Assembly (NCBI GenBank): GCA_021205365.1
Contig: JAJPXP010000019.1
Coordinates: 17,106-81,105 of the forward strand
Reading direction: 5' to 3'
DNA from: Clostridia bacterium
GTDB taxonomy: Bacteria; Bacillota; Clostridia; Oscillospirales; Butyricicoccaceae
Length of the DNA stretch: 64,000 bases
Numbering within the stretch: position 1 is the stretch's first letter; every line of letters starts with the position of its first letter. The position numbers were made by a program, and so were the translations under genes. This document shows, piece after piece, positions 24,303 to 33,913 of the stretch. The notes under the pieces are model-generated. The model was not told the DNA's origin and ran no database searches. It saw nothing but the letters and a program-made list of their open reading frames with translations.

Positions 24303-25328
24303 ATGGCAAATTTAAAGTTTGGCGTAGTAGGTTGCGGCCGTATTGGTAAGCTGCATATCAACAACCTGCTGAATAGCATCGAAGGCGCTGAGGTTGTAGC
24401 AGCAGCTGATCCGATGCTGGACAAGTCCGGCGCACGTGAGTGGCTGGCAGCAAGAGGTATCACCAATGTTTCCACCAATTATATGGATGTTGTTACCAGC
24501 CCGGATGTAGACGTGGTCATGGTTTGCTCTTCCACGGATACCCATTGCGAGGTTTCTATGGAAGCAGTAAAGGCTGGCAAGGACGTATTCTGTGAGAAGC
24601 CGATTGATTATGATATCGACAAGATCAAGGCGCTGCTGGCTCTGGTAGAAGAGAAGGGCGTGAAGTTCCAGGTTGGCTTCAACCGCCGTTTTGACCATAA
24701 CCACAAGGCAGTTGCTGATGCCGTAAAGGCTGGCAAGATTGGTGATCCGCACTATATCAATGTATCTTCCCGTGATCCGGAGCCACCTCCGGCATCCTAT
24801 GTCGCAGTTTCCGGCGGTATTTTCTATGATATGATGATCCATGACTTTGATATGGTTCGTTATCTGTCCGGTTCTGAGGCTGTTGAAATTTCTGCGGTTG
24901 GTTCCTGCCTGGTTAACCCGAACCTGCAGGAAGAGTCCGGCATTCCGGATGTTGATACGGCAGTTGTTACCATGAAGCTGGCAAACGGCGCTATCGCTAC
25001 CATCAACAACTCCCGTCAGGCAGTTTATGGCTACGATCAGCGTGTAGAAGTATTTGGTTCCAAGGGCATGGCAGCAGATCAGAATGATTTGAATTCGACT
25101 GCTACCATCACTACGGTTGACGGTTCTGTTTCCGAGAAGCCGAAGTGGTTCTTCCTGGAGCGTTACAATGATGCATTCATTGAGCAGGTCAAGTATTTCA
25201 TCGACTCCATCGTAAATGACAAGCCGACGGTTGTTGGCGCTTATGATGGCCTGCGTCCGGTACTGATGGCTGCAGCAGCTACTGAGTCCTGCCGCAATGG
25301 TGGCGTTTGGGTTAAGGTTGCTGAATAA
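24303..25328 (+). CDS. iolG: myo-Inositol 2-dehydrogenase
   Basis: 341 residues. Rossmann motif VVGCGRIGKLHINN at residues 8-21. The catalytic triad agrees with Bacillus IolG: Lys99 in CEKPID, Asp176 and His180 in GGIFYDMMIHDFDMV. SRDPEPPPASYVAVSGG is highly typical of inositol dehydrogenases. Oxidises myo-inositol to 2-keto-myo-inositol with NAD+. ATG follows AAGGAGAGAACAGGTC. It is second in the iolE-iolG unit and ends at a strong terminator. A related but distinct family member is at 1919. Confidence 0.93.
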   Translation: MANLKFGVVGCGRIGKLHINNLLNSIEGAEVVAAADPMLDKSGAREWLAARGITNVSTNYMDVVTSPDVDVVMVCSSTDTHCEVSMEAVKAGKDVFCEKPIDYDIDKIKALLALVEEKGVKFQVGFNRRFDHNHKAVADAVKAGKIGDPHYINVSSRDPEPPPASYVAVSGGIFYDMMIHDFDMVRYLSGSEAVEISAVGSCLVNPNLQEESGIPDVDTAVVTMKLANGAIATINNSRQAVYGYDQRVEVFGSKGMAADQNDLNSTATITTVDGSVSEKPKWFFLERYNDAFIEQVKYFIDSIVNDKPTVVGAYDGLRPVLMAAAATESCRNGGVWVKVAE

Positions 25329-25360
25329 TTTCCAAATTTGCCTTGCAAAAGCAAAATAGA

Positions 25361-25394
25361 GAAGGCGTCCTGCTCACGCAGGACGCCTTTTTTG
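25361..25394 (+). terminator. Terminator of iolE-iolG
   Basis: AAGGCGTCCTGC (25362-25373) with GCAGGACGCCTT (25378-25389), then TTTTTGTG. Downstream, convergent, is the CpXC gene. Confidence 0.95.
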
Positions 25395-25438
25395 TGCGTA
25401 TCATATCGCCGCTTTGCGGTAGCTGCTGGCGGCTGTGT

Positions 25439-26071
25439 TTAATTAATATCCTTGAGCATTTCCAGAGATTCTTTCGCCCAGTTCAGGTCAATGGTCAAAA
25501 ATCCGTTGCTTGGGGTATACAAATATTCCCGGACATCATGCGCTAGCTTTTGATAGGTTGTCGGCGGCAGGCGCAGATACTGCTCGGCACCATCTGGATG
25601 TACCAGAACAAAGACGAACCGTCCGGAAGTATCAATGCTGTGGAAAACCACATCAACGACATCTACATTGTCCCGGGTCAATTGCATAATCAGGATCAAC
25701 TTAGTCATTTCCAGCGCCCGGTCATCCAGATGACGTTCGAGTACATTGACTTTTTCACGAAATTCGTTTGGCGTATGGGTTGTGCGTAAGGTATAATGAT
25801 TGAGTTGGGAAAAATCTGTGGTTTTATCCTGAATTTCACCATCCGGCGCAAACCAGATCATAAATTCATTTGCCACATCATGGTATAAACATGGATGCAG
25901 TACCAGAGAAGTTTTATTACAATTGGGACAGGTCCATTCAAAAACAGATAAATCTTCTACACGGCGGCGCGCATCCGGGTCCTGTGCAACATTGATGCTG
26001 GTCCACATCGTCAGCGGGCCATCTTCCCCACACTGTGGACAGGTAAATATATTATTCTGGGATTCAGCCAT
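25439..26071 (-). CDS. CpXC zinc-ribbon domain protein
   Basis: 210 residues. Two Cys pairs, FTCPQCGEDG (residues 9-18) and WTCPNCNKTS (~44-53), with the linker sequence fit a CpXC-type zinc ribbon at the N-terminus. The remaining ~150 residues, mixed alpha/beta, show no other motif. ATG 26069-26071 has AAAGGA ten bases upstream; the longer frame runs into the divergent cupin gene. Function unknown; CpXC proteins are common, uncharacterised bacterial proteins. Confidence 0.8.
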   Translation of the reverse strand: MAESQNNIFTCPQCGEDGPLTMWTSINVAQDPDARRRVEDLSVFEWTCPNCNKTSLVLHPCLYHDVANEFMIWFAPDGEIQDKTTDFSQLNHYTLRTTHTPNEFREKVNVLERHLDDRALEMTKLILIMQLTRDNVDVVDVVFHSIDTSGRFVFVLVHPDGAEQYLRLPPTTYQKLAHDVREYLYTPSNGFLTIDLNWAKESLEMLKDIN

Positions 26072-26105
26072 AACAAAAAATCCTTTCATTCGGAGGTTAA
26101 CGGAT

Positions 26106-26405
26106 ATGAATGTATTTGAACTACCGGGAAGATTACCGGAAGAAGAACTGACAGAAATTTTACTGGATGGGGCGACACGGATCGAACGGATCGTGTCCAA
26201 TGGTCAGACGTCTGACTGGTACGATCAGGAAGAGGATGAATGGGTCTGCATCCTTTCCGGTGAAGGGGAACTGGAATATGCAGATGGCAGCCATCAGCGT
26301 TTACATGCAGGTGATACAGCATGGCTTCCAGCGCATATGCGTCATCGTGTGAGCTATACCAGTGAAAAATGTATCTGGTTGTGTATATTCCGTCCGGCAG
26401 AATAA
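26106..26405 (+). CDS. Small cupin-domain protein
   Basis: 99 residues. The single cupin fold is visible from VCILSGEGELEYADG (motif 1) to HAGDTAWLPAHMRHRVSYTS (motif 2 with possible metal His). ATG 26106 follows GGAGGTTAACGGAT; the open frame further upstream lies inside the divergent CpXC gene and is ignored. The role is likely sugar or small-molecule binding or an unknown isomerase; neighbours do not specify it. It converges on the HD-domain gene with one base between stops. Confidence 0.8.
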   Translation: MNVFELPGRLPEEELTEILLDGATRIERIVSNGQTSDWYDQEEDEWVCILSGEGELEYADGSHQRLHAGDTAWLPAHMRHRVSYTSEKCIWLCIFRPAE

Positions 26406-26406
26406 A

Positions 26407-26916
26407 TCAGTTGATATCTGGCAGGTAATGCAGCTTTAATAAAGCCTTACCTGTTTTGGTGGCTGCAATATTATCATAAAAATGTTCAATCTGCTGACGG
26501 GTATATGGTTCTTCCCATGCATTGACTAGAAAATCTGCTTCCAGCAGAATCAGATGATCTATACCATCAATTGGATGATAAACATGATGGTGTGCGATCA
26601 GCCAGCAGATACGTTCCACGTCTGCCTCGGGCAGGGCAAATGGCTGCAGGATTTCGCGGGCAACGGCAGGCCCTTCGATCTGCTGATATTTGCCGGAGCT
26701 GGAACCGTGGATATGTTCTGCGTTATGGATGCCGATATCGTGAAGAGCGGCGGCAGTTTCGAGAATAAACCGCGTATGTTCATCCACCTGCTCTGCTTCT
26801 GCGATCATGCGGGAATAATTGTGGACTTTTAACAGATGATGATTGCGTGCAGGGTCATCGCCGTTATAGGCGCACGCTGCAAAGAGAATTTTGGATACAG
26901 TGCTGTAGCTGTCCAT
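26407..26916 (-). CDS. HD-domain metal-dependent phosphohydrolase
   Basis: 169 residues. HD-type ligands are in order: His in VHNYSRMIA, HD in AAALHDIGIHNAEHIHG, His in WLIAHHHVYHPIDG and Asp in HLILLEADFLVN. Family members hydrolyse nucleotides or cyclic nucleotides. AAAAAGGAGTCCTATCCC precedes the ATG. No domain suggests the substrate. It is transcribed in the same direction as the CpXC gene but apart from it. Confidence 0.85.
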   Translation of the reverse strand: MDSYSTVSKILFAACAYNGDDPARNHHLLKVHNYSRMIAEAEQVDEHTRFILETAAALHDIGIHNAEHIHGSSSGKYQQIEGPAVAREILQPFALPEADVERICWLIAHHHVYHPIDGIDHLILLEADFLVNAWEEPYTRQQIEHFYDNIAATKTGKALLKLHYLPDIN

Positions 26917-27012
26917 GGGATAGGACTCCTTTTTGTTTGCATTATGTCATATATTGCATGTCTGAACAGGCCACTTGAAGAAGGCAGCAGGCTGGCTGAC
27001 GTAAAAAGTCAG

Positions 27013-27045
27013 AATCCCCGATTGGAGCGACAATCGGGGATTTTT
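27013..27045. terminator. Bidirectional-type hairpin after yebC
   Basis: AATCCCCGATT (27013-27023) with AATCGGGGATT (27032-27042), followed on the plus strand by TTTTG. On the minus strand, downstream of yebC, the T-run comes only after CTGAC. Confidence 0.7.
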
Positions 27046-27074
27046 GTCTTGATTCAAACAGCGGGGAGCGGAAA

Positions 27075-27812
27075 TTAACCTTCGTAATCGTCCTCGTTCT
27101 CCCAGTTGTGCCACACGTGCTGTACGTCGTCGTTCTCTTCGAGGTTGTCCAGAAGCTTGCGCATCTGTGCCATATCCTCTTCCTTCTCCAGTGTGATGGT
27201 GTTGGACGGAACCATCTGGATTTCTGCCTGAGCAAATTCAAAGCCGGATTCCTCCAGAGCAACACGGACTGTGGAAAAATCCTCCGGGGAAGTATAGATC
27301 TGGAAGCAATCCTCATCTGCCTGGAAATCGTCAGCGCCTGCATCCAGAGCAACCATCATGGTTTCATCCTCATCCAGATCACCGCGCTCAATGATGATAA
27401 CGCCCTTCTGCTCGAACTGCCAGGATACACAGCCGGCGTTGCCGAGGCCTGCGCCATACTTATCAAAATAGTGGCGTACATCAGCTACTGTACGATTGCG
27501 GTTGTCCGTCAGCGTTTCACAGATGACAGCAATACCGGACGGGCCATAGCCTTCGTAAGTATTCGCTTCGTAGCTTACGTTGCTCTGGTTGCCCTTGTCA
27601 AGCATACGCTTGATATTATCATTCGGGACGTTATTTGCCTTAGCCTCTGCAATGCAGTCACGCAGCTTGGCATTGTTATCCGGATTGTTAGAGCCGCCTT
27701 CCTTGATTGCCACAGCCATTTTACGGCCAATCTTGGTAAAGATAGCAGCTTTTTTTGCGTCATTTGCGCCCTTTCTCTTGGCGATATTATTCCATTTAGA
27801 ATGTCCAGACAT
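27075..27812 (-). CDS. yebC: YebC/TACO1-family protein
   Basis: 245 residues, full length. The unmistakable N-terminus SGHSKWNNIAKRKGANDAKKAAIFTKIGR is followed by NNVPNDNIKRML and GYGPSGIAVICETLTDNRNRT. The family was annotated as transcription regulators; work on relatives also links YebC proteins to rescue of ribosomes stalled at proline stretches. ATG follows GGAGGTACTACCCA. Promoter at 27883-27911. It is monocistronic by appearance. The C-terminus is acidic. Confidence 0.95.
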   Translation of the reverse strand: MSGHSKWNNIAKRKGANDAKKAAIFTKIGRKMAVAIKEGGSNNPDNNAKLRDCIAEAKANNVPNDNIKRMLDKGNQSNVSYEANTYEGYGPSGIAVICETLTDNRNRTVADVRHYFDKYGAGLGNAGCVSWQFEQKGVIIIERGDLDEDETMMVALDAGADDFQADEDCFQIYTSPEDFSTVRVALEESGFEFAQAEIQMVPSNTITLEKEEDMAQMRKLLDNLEENDDVQHVWHNWENEDDYEG

Positions 27813-27882
27813 TGGGTAGTACCTCCATATGATATCAAAATCATCATAATTTTTATAAAATATACGTTGTATTCAACATCTA

Positions 27883-27911
27883 ATTATATCAAATGTATGT
27901 ACGCTTGACAA
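27883..27911 (-). promoter_or_regulatory. yebC promoter
   Basis: Minus strand TTGTCA (27906-27911), 17-bp spacer, TATAAT (27883-27888), with TGA just before the -10. Confidence 0.85.
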
Positions 27912-28010
27912 CCTCTGATTTTTAGAAAGAAAACTTTGTGCTGAAAAAACACCGTATATTTCCAGTTGATTCGTCCATACTAAGGGCAAAAGGAAACGAG
28001 GTGATTGTAA

Positions 28011-28253
28011 ATGTCTCAGAATCAGAACCAGCAGAATTCCCAGAACCGGAACAACCAGAATTCCCAGAATCAGAACCAGCAGAATTCTCAGAACCGAAAC
28101 AACCAGAATTCCCAGAACCAGAACAATCAGAATTCTCAGAACAGCTGGAATTGTGACAATTCCCAGCAGTCTCAGCAGAATGCGCAGAATTGCCATAAGC
28201 AGGGAAAGAATCAGAAGAACAGCCGTAACAAGAACAATTCTTCTGCATTCTAA
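28011..28253 (+). CDS. Gln/Asn-rich repeat protein, function unknown
   Basis: 80 residues, almost entirely Gln, Asn and Ser with scattered Arg and Lys. Residues ~8-46 consist of an eight-residue unit of type QNxNxQNS repeated about five times, encoded by a 24-bp DNA repeat (about 28026-28145). The C-terminus changes to HKQGKNQKNSRNKNNSSAF, with two Cys in between. ATG has GAGGTG seven bases upstream, which together with the clean frame makes translation likely. Because the repeat lacks T, all three plus frames stay open; the frame starting 27938 (acidic Glu/Pro repeats) has no ribosome site. Small basic low-complexity proteins of this sort occur in spore formers, but I know no tested function. 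Confidence 0.6.
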   Translation: MSQNQNQQNSQNRNNQNSQNQNQQNSQNRNNQNSQNQNNQNSQNSWNCDNSQQSQQNAQNCHKQGKNQKNSRNKNNSSAF

Positions 28254-28258
28254 GCAAA

Positions 28259-28300
28259 CAAAAAATGAGGAAGACCACCCGTATGGATGGTTTTCCTCGT
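28259..28300 (-). terminator. Terminator of mrnC
   Basis: Minus strand GAGGAAAACCATCC / GGGTGGTCTTCCTC with G-T pairs, then ATTTTTTG. It overlaps the end of the Gln/Asn-rich gene's transcript. Confidence 0.75.
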
Positions 28301-28306
28301 TCCATT

Positions 28307-28732
28307 TTAATGCTGTTTTGCCCACTTCTGCGCAGCTGGCAGCAGGACCGCGAACAGCTCATTTAAACGGTCATATCCGCCCTTTAAATATAGCCAGCCA
28401 AAGAGCGCTTCCACAGCGGTGGCCAGTGCATATTCCCCAGGAGAAGAGGATTTTGGAACGGTTTTCGGCTTGGCGTTGCGCCCGTGGCGGAAGACCGCCT
28501 GTTCTTCTTCGGTTAACAGGGGGACGATGGCATGTGCGCCAGCGGCCTGTGCACCGGCACAGACCAGATGGATGGTTTCCCGATGTAAATTACGGCTGGT
28601 GACCAAACCGGAGCGAATCAGATAGCCGCGGGCCATGATTTCGTATACGCTGTCGCCCATATGGGCAAGGGCAAGGGAGCTGCATTGCTTTAATGCATGC
28701 TCGTCCATGATTGGATGGAAAAAGTCAGTCAT
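28307..28732 (-). CDS. mrnC: Mini-ribonuclease III
   Basis: 141 residues. RNase III catalytic core without dsRNA-binding domain: ALAHMGDSVYEIMARGYLI carries the catalytic Asp, and SPGEYALATAVEALFGWLYLKG the second acidic cluster (EALFG). Matures 23S rRNA ends in Bacillota. ATG 28730-28732 is chosen; a TTG two codons earlier is possible and closer to AAAGG. In many relatives mrnC follows cysS, but here no cysS is adjacent. Confidence 0.93.
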   Translation of the reverse strand: MTDFFHPIMDEHALKQCSSLALAHMGDSVYEIMARGYLIRSGLVTSRNLHRETIHLVCAGAQAAGAHAIVPLLTEEEQAVFRHGRNAKPKTVPKSSSPGEYALATAVEALFGWLYLKGGYDRLNELFAVLLPAAQKWAKQH

Positions 28733-29047
28733 AATCAAATAAACCTTTCGTTCCGGTAAATATGCTATAGAAATAGACAGATAAACCGGAAAATTTTTTC
28801 AATGTTCACAAAAAGATATTCCATTTTCGTGAGAAACAGGGTATAATAAAGGGGAAATAAAACATCTGTTGCAAATCATTTTCTGATGGATTGTTTTCTG
28901 GCGGATCACAAAAGAAATTCCATTTATGTGTGCTGAAATTTTTTGCAGTATACAGTATTTTATGTATTCGCATTTCATTATAGCGCATTTGCGCCGGATT
29001 GCAAGTAAATGGTGCAATGTGGTTTTTTAGGAAGGACGAAAAGTACG
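28733..29047. other. AT-rich gap before thioredoxin
   Basis: About 315 bp. It holds TTGCAG-16-TATTCG (from about 28945) and an isolated TATAAT at 28842-28847, both candidates for the thioredoxin promoter; no gene or strong structure. Confidence 0.4.
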
Positions 29048-29374
29048 ATGGCAATTCTACATATCACGGATGAAAATTTTGAAGAAGAAGTATTGAAGGC
29101 GTCTGTTCCGGTTTTGATTGATTACTGGGCAGATTGGTGCGGGCCATGCCGTATGCTGGCGCCGACTATTGAAGAATTGGAAAAGGAATACCGTGGAAAA
29201 ATTCATGTTTGCAAAATTGACATCGATCAGCAGCCTACGCTGGCGCTGACGCACAGAATTATGTCAATCCCAACCATCTGTATTTATGTGCATGGCAAGG
29301 AAGTCAAGCGTCTGATCGGCCTGCAGGATAAGCCAGAGCTTGTGGAGGCAATTGAAGAAGCACGGAAAGCCTGA
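29048..29374 (+). CDS. trxA: Thioredoxin
   Basis: 108 residues. The active site WCGPC is at Cys31 and Cys34 after DYWADW, cis-Pro in IMSIPTICIY, and the end is GLQDKPELVEAIEEA. Reduces protein disulfides using thioredoxin reductase, which is not in the window. Start ATG 29048 follows GGAAGGACGAAAAGTAC; the 13 extra upstream codons lack a signal. Monocistronic with its own terminator. Confidence 0.95.
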   Translation: MAILHITDENFEEEVLKASVPVLIDYWADWCGPCRMLAPTIEELEKEYRGKIHVCKIDIDQQPTLALTHRIMSIPTICIYVHGKEVKRLIGLQDKPELVEAIEEARKA

Positions 29375-29399
29375 CATTGTTTGGATAAATGAAGAGGAG

Positions 29400-29443
29400 C
29401 AGAAGCAATCGATAGGAAATCAAATCGGTTGCTTCTTTTTTTG
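29400..29443 (+). terminator. Terminator of trxA
   Basis: AGAAGCAATCGAT (29401-29413) with ATCGGTTGCTTCT (29424-29436, one G-T pair), then a run of T to 29442. Confidence 0.9.
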
Positions 29444-29621
29444 AACGGTCAGGGGCAGGTATGGCGGCGGCATCTGCGATGAGGTGGAATATCCATACCG
29501 GGTATTTCAATAAAAGTTTACAGCTTGTACACAGAGAACCGCTTGTATTTTAGATTTCCGTATGTTTTAATAAAAGACATAGAAAGGCATATATTTCTAT
29601 TTTCAGAGGGGGTTGGCTGAC

Positions 29622-30707
29622 GTGGGCAGATCAGGCGGAGGCGGCGGTGGCAGCTTCGGCGGAGGCGGTGGCTTCAGCGGAGGCGGACACGGCGGCGGTT
29701 TCAGTGGAGGAGGACGCAGTGGCGGTGGCTTCGGCGGATTTAGCGGGAGCGGACGCAGCGGAGGAGGCTTTGGCGGCCCATCACATGGCGGCCCAGGCTT
29801 CGGCGGACCACCTCCCAGATATGACAATGATTTGGGCCGTATGATATATGGCGGCATGATGTACGAAATGGGCAGACGCAGCAATAGAAATAACGGCGGC
29901 GGTGGCGGAAGGCCGCCCCGAAATGATAGAAACAACAGCGGATGCCTGACGGTAGCGTTGTTTGCCTTTATTGCTGTATTGGTTATTGTTTTTGTGTCTG
30001 TAATGGTTGGCGCAGCAGACAGCGGTGATATTACCAAATCAACGGTAGAACGCAAGGCATTGCCGGCCGGCTCGGTAACGGAGACCGCGTACTATACCGA
30101 TGAAGCCGGGTGGATTATTGATTCCGGTGAGCTGACACGCGGCATGAAGTCATTTTACAAGGAAACCGGTGTGCAGCCATATCTGTATATCATCGAGGAT
30201 CTGAATGGCGATACCAGCCCGAGCACCAGTGAACTGGAAGATTATGCAGAAGAGCTGTATAACGAATTATTTACCGATCAGGCACATTTTCTGCTAGTAT
30301 TCTGCGATGATGGTGTGGGCAGCTATAACTGCGGCTACTGGATTGGCGGGCAGGCATCTGCTGTGTTGGATGATGAAGCAATCCGTATTCTGGCAGATTA
30401 TCTCAATACCTATTATTATGGCGATATGAGCGATGAGGAGTTTTTCTCCACCGCCTTTGCAGATGCCGGGGAACGGATTATGACCGTTACCAAATCGCCA
30501 TGGCCGACGGTAATCGTTGTCATTGTTGTGGCAGCCGTGATTGTCATTGTATTGCTGCTGGCATATACATGGTGGAAAAAGGCCAAGGAACAGAAAAATA
30601 AAGAAGCAAAACAGATGGAGGATATCCTGAATACGCCGTTGGAAAAATTCGGCGAAGAGGATGAAGCCGAAAATCTGGCAAAGAAATATCAGTCAAAGGA
30701 CGAATAG
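29622..30707 (+). CDS. TPM-domain membrane protein with glycine-rich N-terminus
   Basis: 361 residues. Residues 1-90 are almost all Gly, Ser, Phe and Arg (GGGFSGGG-type units). A membrane helix lies at ~107-128, an extracytoplasmic TPM/Psb32-like domain at ~150-285, a second helix near 295-317, and a charged cytosolic tail. I choose GTG 29622, giving the common MGRSGGG start with GAGGGGG nine bases upstream; TTG 29613 is too close to it. The next gene, 24 bp on, is pspA-like, and this pairing is frequent in Bacillota, suggesting a membrane-maintenance role. Exact activity is unknown. Confidence 0.85.
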   Translation: MGRSGGGGGGSFGGGGGFSGGGHGGGFSGGGRSGGGFGGFSGSGRSGGGFGGPSHGGPGFGGPPPRYDNDLGRMIYGGMMYEMGRRSNRNNGGGGGRPPRNDRNNSGCLTVALFAFIAVLVIVFVSVMVGAADSGDITKSTVERKALPAGSVTETAYYTDEAGWIIDSGELTRGMKSFYKETGVQPYLYIIEDLNGDTSPSTSELEDYAEELYNELFTDQAHFLLVFCDDGVGSYNCGYWIGGQASAVLDDEAIRILADYLNTYYYGDMSDEEFFSTAFADAGERIMTVTKSPWPTVIVVIVVAAVIVIVLLLAYTWWKKAKEQKNKEAKQMEDILNTPLEKFGEEDEAENLAKKYQSKDE

Positions 30708-30731
30708 CCGGGAAACGGGAGGAACAATATC

Positions 30732-31412
30732 ATGGGTATTCTTTCAAGATTCAGTGAAATTATTCAGGCCAATGTCAATGCAGTTCTCGATAAGATGGAA
30801 GATCCGTCTAAAATGATCGATCAGTACCTGCGGGAGCTGAGTGACAATCTGGCAGAAGTGAAAAGGGAAACTGCCGGCGTTATGGCAGAAGAAGCACGTA
30901 CCAAGCGTCTGGTAGATGCGAACCAGGCGGAGATTTCCAAATATGAAGAGCTGGCAAAGCAGGCATTAAGGGCAGGCAATGAAGGGGATGCCAAGGTATT
31001 CCTTGCCAAGAAGCAGCAGCTGGAAAGCTCTGGTGCAGGGCTGCAGACGGCATATGCAGCAGCACACGAAAATGCTGTCAAGATGCGCCAGATGCATGAC
31101 AAGCTGGTAGCGGATATTGAAACACTGAAATCCCGCCGTGCTACGATCAAGGCAAAGGTTTCTGTTGCCAAGACGCAGGAGCGTTTAAACAAGATCAGTT
31201 CTGCATCGGATAAGGCAAACGGCGCAATGAGTGCATTTGACCGTATGGAAGACAAGGCAAATCGTATGCTGGATGAAGCCAATGCGATGGCAGAGCTGAA
31301 CACAGAGCCGGTGGATGAAGCGAAGGCATTGGAAGAAAAGTATCGTGCAGGCGCTTCGGATGCATCCGTAGATGCTGAACTGGAAGCTCTGAAAAAGTCC
31401 ATGGGGCTGTAA
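30732..31412 (+). CDS. pspA: PspA/IM30 family protein
   Basis: 226 residues, almost wholly helical coiled coil. MGILSRFSEIIQANVNAVLDKMEDPSKMIDQYLREL is the standard amphipathic N-terminal helix plus first hairpin. The long Ala/Lys/Glu-rich coil to ~170 is followed by a short tail ending LEALKKSMGL. PspA proteins polymerise on the inner membrane face (ESCRT-III relatives) and repair or stabilise it. AACGGGAGGAACAATATC precedes ATG. It forms a unit with the TPM protein and ends with a terminator. Confidence 0.93.
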   Translation: MGILSRFSEIIQANVNAVLDKMEDPSKMIDQYLRELSDNLAEVKRETAGVMAEEARTKRLVDANQAEISKYEELAKQALRAGNEGDAKVFLAKKQQLESSGAGLQTAYAAAHENAVKMRQMHDKLVADIETLKSRRATIKAKVSVAKTQERLNKISSASDKANGAMSAFDRMEDKANRMLDEANAMAELNTEPVDEAKALEEKYRAGASDASVDAELEALKKSMGL

Positions 31413-31429
31413 TGCAGGAGAACAAATAG

Positions 31430-31463
31430 AAACAGCGGAGGTATTTTGCCTCCGCTGTTTTTT
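31430..31463. terminator. Bidirectional terminator, pspA / lipoprotein gene
   Basis: AACAGCGGAGG (31431-31441) with CCTCCGCTGTT (31449-31459), then TTTTTT on the plus strand. Confidence 0.9.
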
Positions 31464-31481
31464 ATGCCCGTGTGGTTTTCC

Positions 31482-32474
31482 TTATTCGCTGAACGTGATC
31501 GAATGATATGTACCATCAAAATACAGATAGAAGTGGTTCGCCTCTGTCGGAGTTTCCGATACTTCAAAGGTCAGATGGGTTGTCACAGTGCTGCCCGCTT
31601 TGATTGTACCGGAATAAACCAGATCATTGTTTGCCTCAAGTACCACGGTACCCAGGTAGCTGAATTGATTCTCCAATGCCAATCCGCTAAAGAGCGTGCC
31701 AACAGGGACATCCTGCGTGCTGTTATTGGACACTTCGATGACAGCATCCAGCATTTTGTTGTCTGTGGTCTGTGGGCTGAGGGAATAGCCGCCGCCTGCT
31801 TCAGAAACAGCCTTGACAGAATCTGTTATTTTCGCAGACTTTAAAGTCAGGGAAATACCGTCCGTGTTGGTCACTGGCGTGCCTTCGGTGAGGGAATCTG
31901 CTTTTGGAAGCAGATCACCGAGTGCGGCACTGTAAATTTCACTGGATTCCGGCATCATAAAACGGACATCCAAACCAGACCAGGAGATATCTTCCGGGAA
32001 AATCAGACAGTAATGCAGGCGTGCAGATTTCCCACTTGCCAATGTACCGGCGGTTTCCATATCGGTACCATCTTCGGTTTCTGTCAACATGATGCAGTCA
32101 CCGTATATATCGTCATCTTCAATACAATAGAAAAGCAGATCTTCCTGCAGATTCAGGTCATCGTCACCGGTGTTTTCTATCGTTGCAATACAGTCCAGAT
32201 AAAGATGATCTTCATCGTCATCTGAAGTATATGAAACGACGGAGCTGTCCTCTGCCAGGGTCATCGGAGCTACAGCGCCGTCATAGGAGAGGGAAACCAA
32301 TTCGACCGTAATCGAAGATTTGTTATCTGAGTAGGTTTCGCCCAGAGTAAAGGATGCATCCGGATCCTTTTTCAGCAGCTTTTCAGCGGCATTCTGCACG
32401 ATCTCTTCGCCGCAGCCTGTCAGTCCCAACGCCATGCTTGCAGCAAGCAGCAGTGCCAGTAATTTTTTCTTCAT
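31482..32474 (-). CDS. Lipoprotein with two beta-sandwich-like domains, function unknown
   Basis: 330 residues. The signal peptide KKKLLALLLAASMALGLTGC has a lipobox LTGC with Cys21. Two stretches (about 45-180 and 200-330) each read as alternating strands (ITVELVSLSYDG ... LYLDCIATIENTGDDDLNL; ISLTLKSAKITDSV ... MLDAVIEVSNNSTQDVPVG), resembling DUF4352/Telomeric-repeat-type Ig-like lipoprotein domains of Clostridia. ATG 32472-32474 is chosen because the signal peptide begins there; the 119 codons upstream are not protein-like, and AAAGGA is somewhat far. The protein is acidic and probably on the outer face of the membrane. No partner gene is evident. Confidence 0.75.
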   Translation of the reverse strand: MKKKLLALLLAASMALGLTGCGEEIVQNAAEKLLKKDPDASFTLGETYSDNKSSITVELVSLSYDGAVAPMTLAEDSSVVSYTSDDDEDHLYLDCIATIENTGDDDLNLQEDLLFYCIEDDDIYGDCIMLTETEDGTDMETAGTLASGKSARLHYCLIFPEDISWSGLDVRFMMPESSEIYSAALGDLLPKADSLTEGTPVTNTDGISLTLKSAKITDSVKAVSEAGGGYSLSPQTTDNKMLDAVIEVSNNSTQDVPVGTLFSGLALENQFSYLGTVVLEANNDLVYSGTIKAGSTVTTHLTFEVSETPTEANHFYLYFDGTYHSITFSE

Positions 32475-32741
32475 TGGATTTTTGCCCAGTCCTTTCGATT
32501 CTTTTTTACGAGCAGCAGGCTGTACCTTCCCGCTGTTCTTCCATTGTACCATTCCGCGGGTGAAAACACAATGAGAATGTGCGCTTGTATCTTGGCATGA
32601 GCGCTTCCAGCCGTTAGGGATGCGGGACAACAGTACGTGGAGATTCTTGGTGGGAAAAGTATTTTGCGTTTTTATCAGAAAAACCATATCCTGCATAGTA
32701 TGGGGGAGAAACCCAGCATAGCAGCTAAAATGCTGGAGAAA

Positions 32742-32777
32742 ATAAAAAAACGGGCTTTCCCATTTGAGAAAGCCCGA
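32742..32777 (-). terminator. Terminator of gapA
   Basis: CGGGCTTTC (32751-32759) with GAAAGCCCG (32768-32776); the minus-strand T-run is 32743-32750. The remaining gap 32475-32741 has no gene and must contain the lipoprotein promoter, which I could not place. Confidence 0.85.
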
Positions 32778-32799
32778 ATATAGTCCAAATAAGGAAGGA

Positions 32800-33913
<1,114 letters not shown>

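Noticed and set aside
27938..28156. Frame encoding Glu/Pro-rich repeats over the Gln/Asn gene
   Set aside because: Same 24-bp repeat read in another frame; no ribosome site and no clean end within the repeat unit.
28011..28160. CRISPR-like array
   Set aside because: The 24-bp repeats are contiguous with no spacers and lie in a coding frame.
29603..30055. Proline-rich minus-strand frame
   Set aside because: Complement of the Gly-rich N-terminus of the TPM protein.
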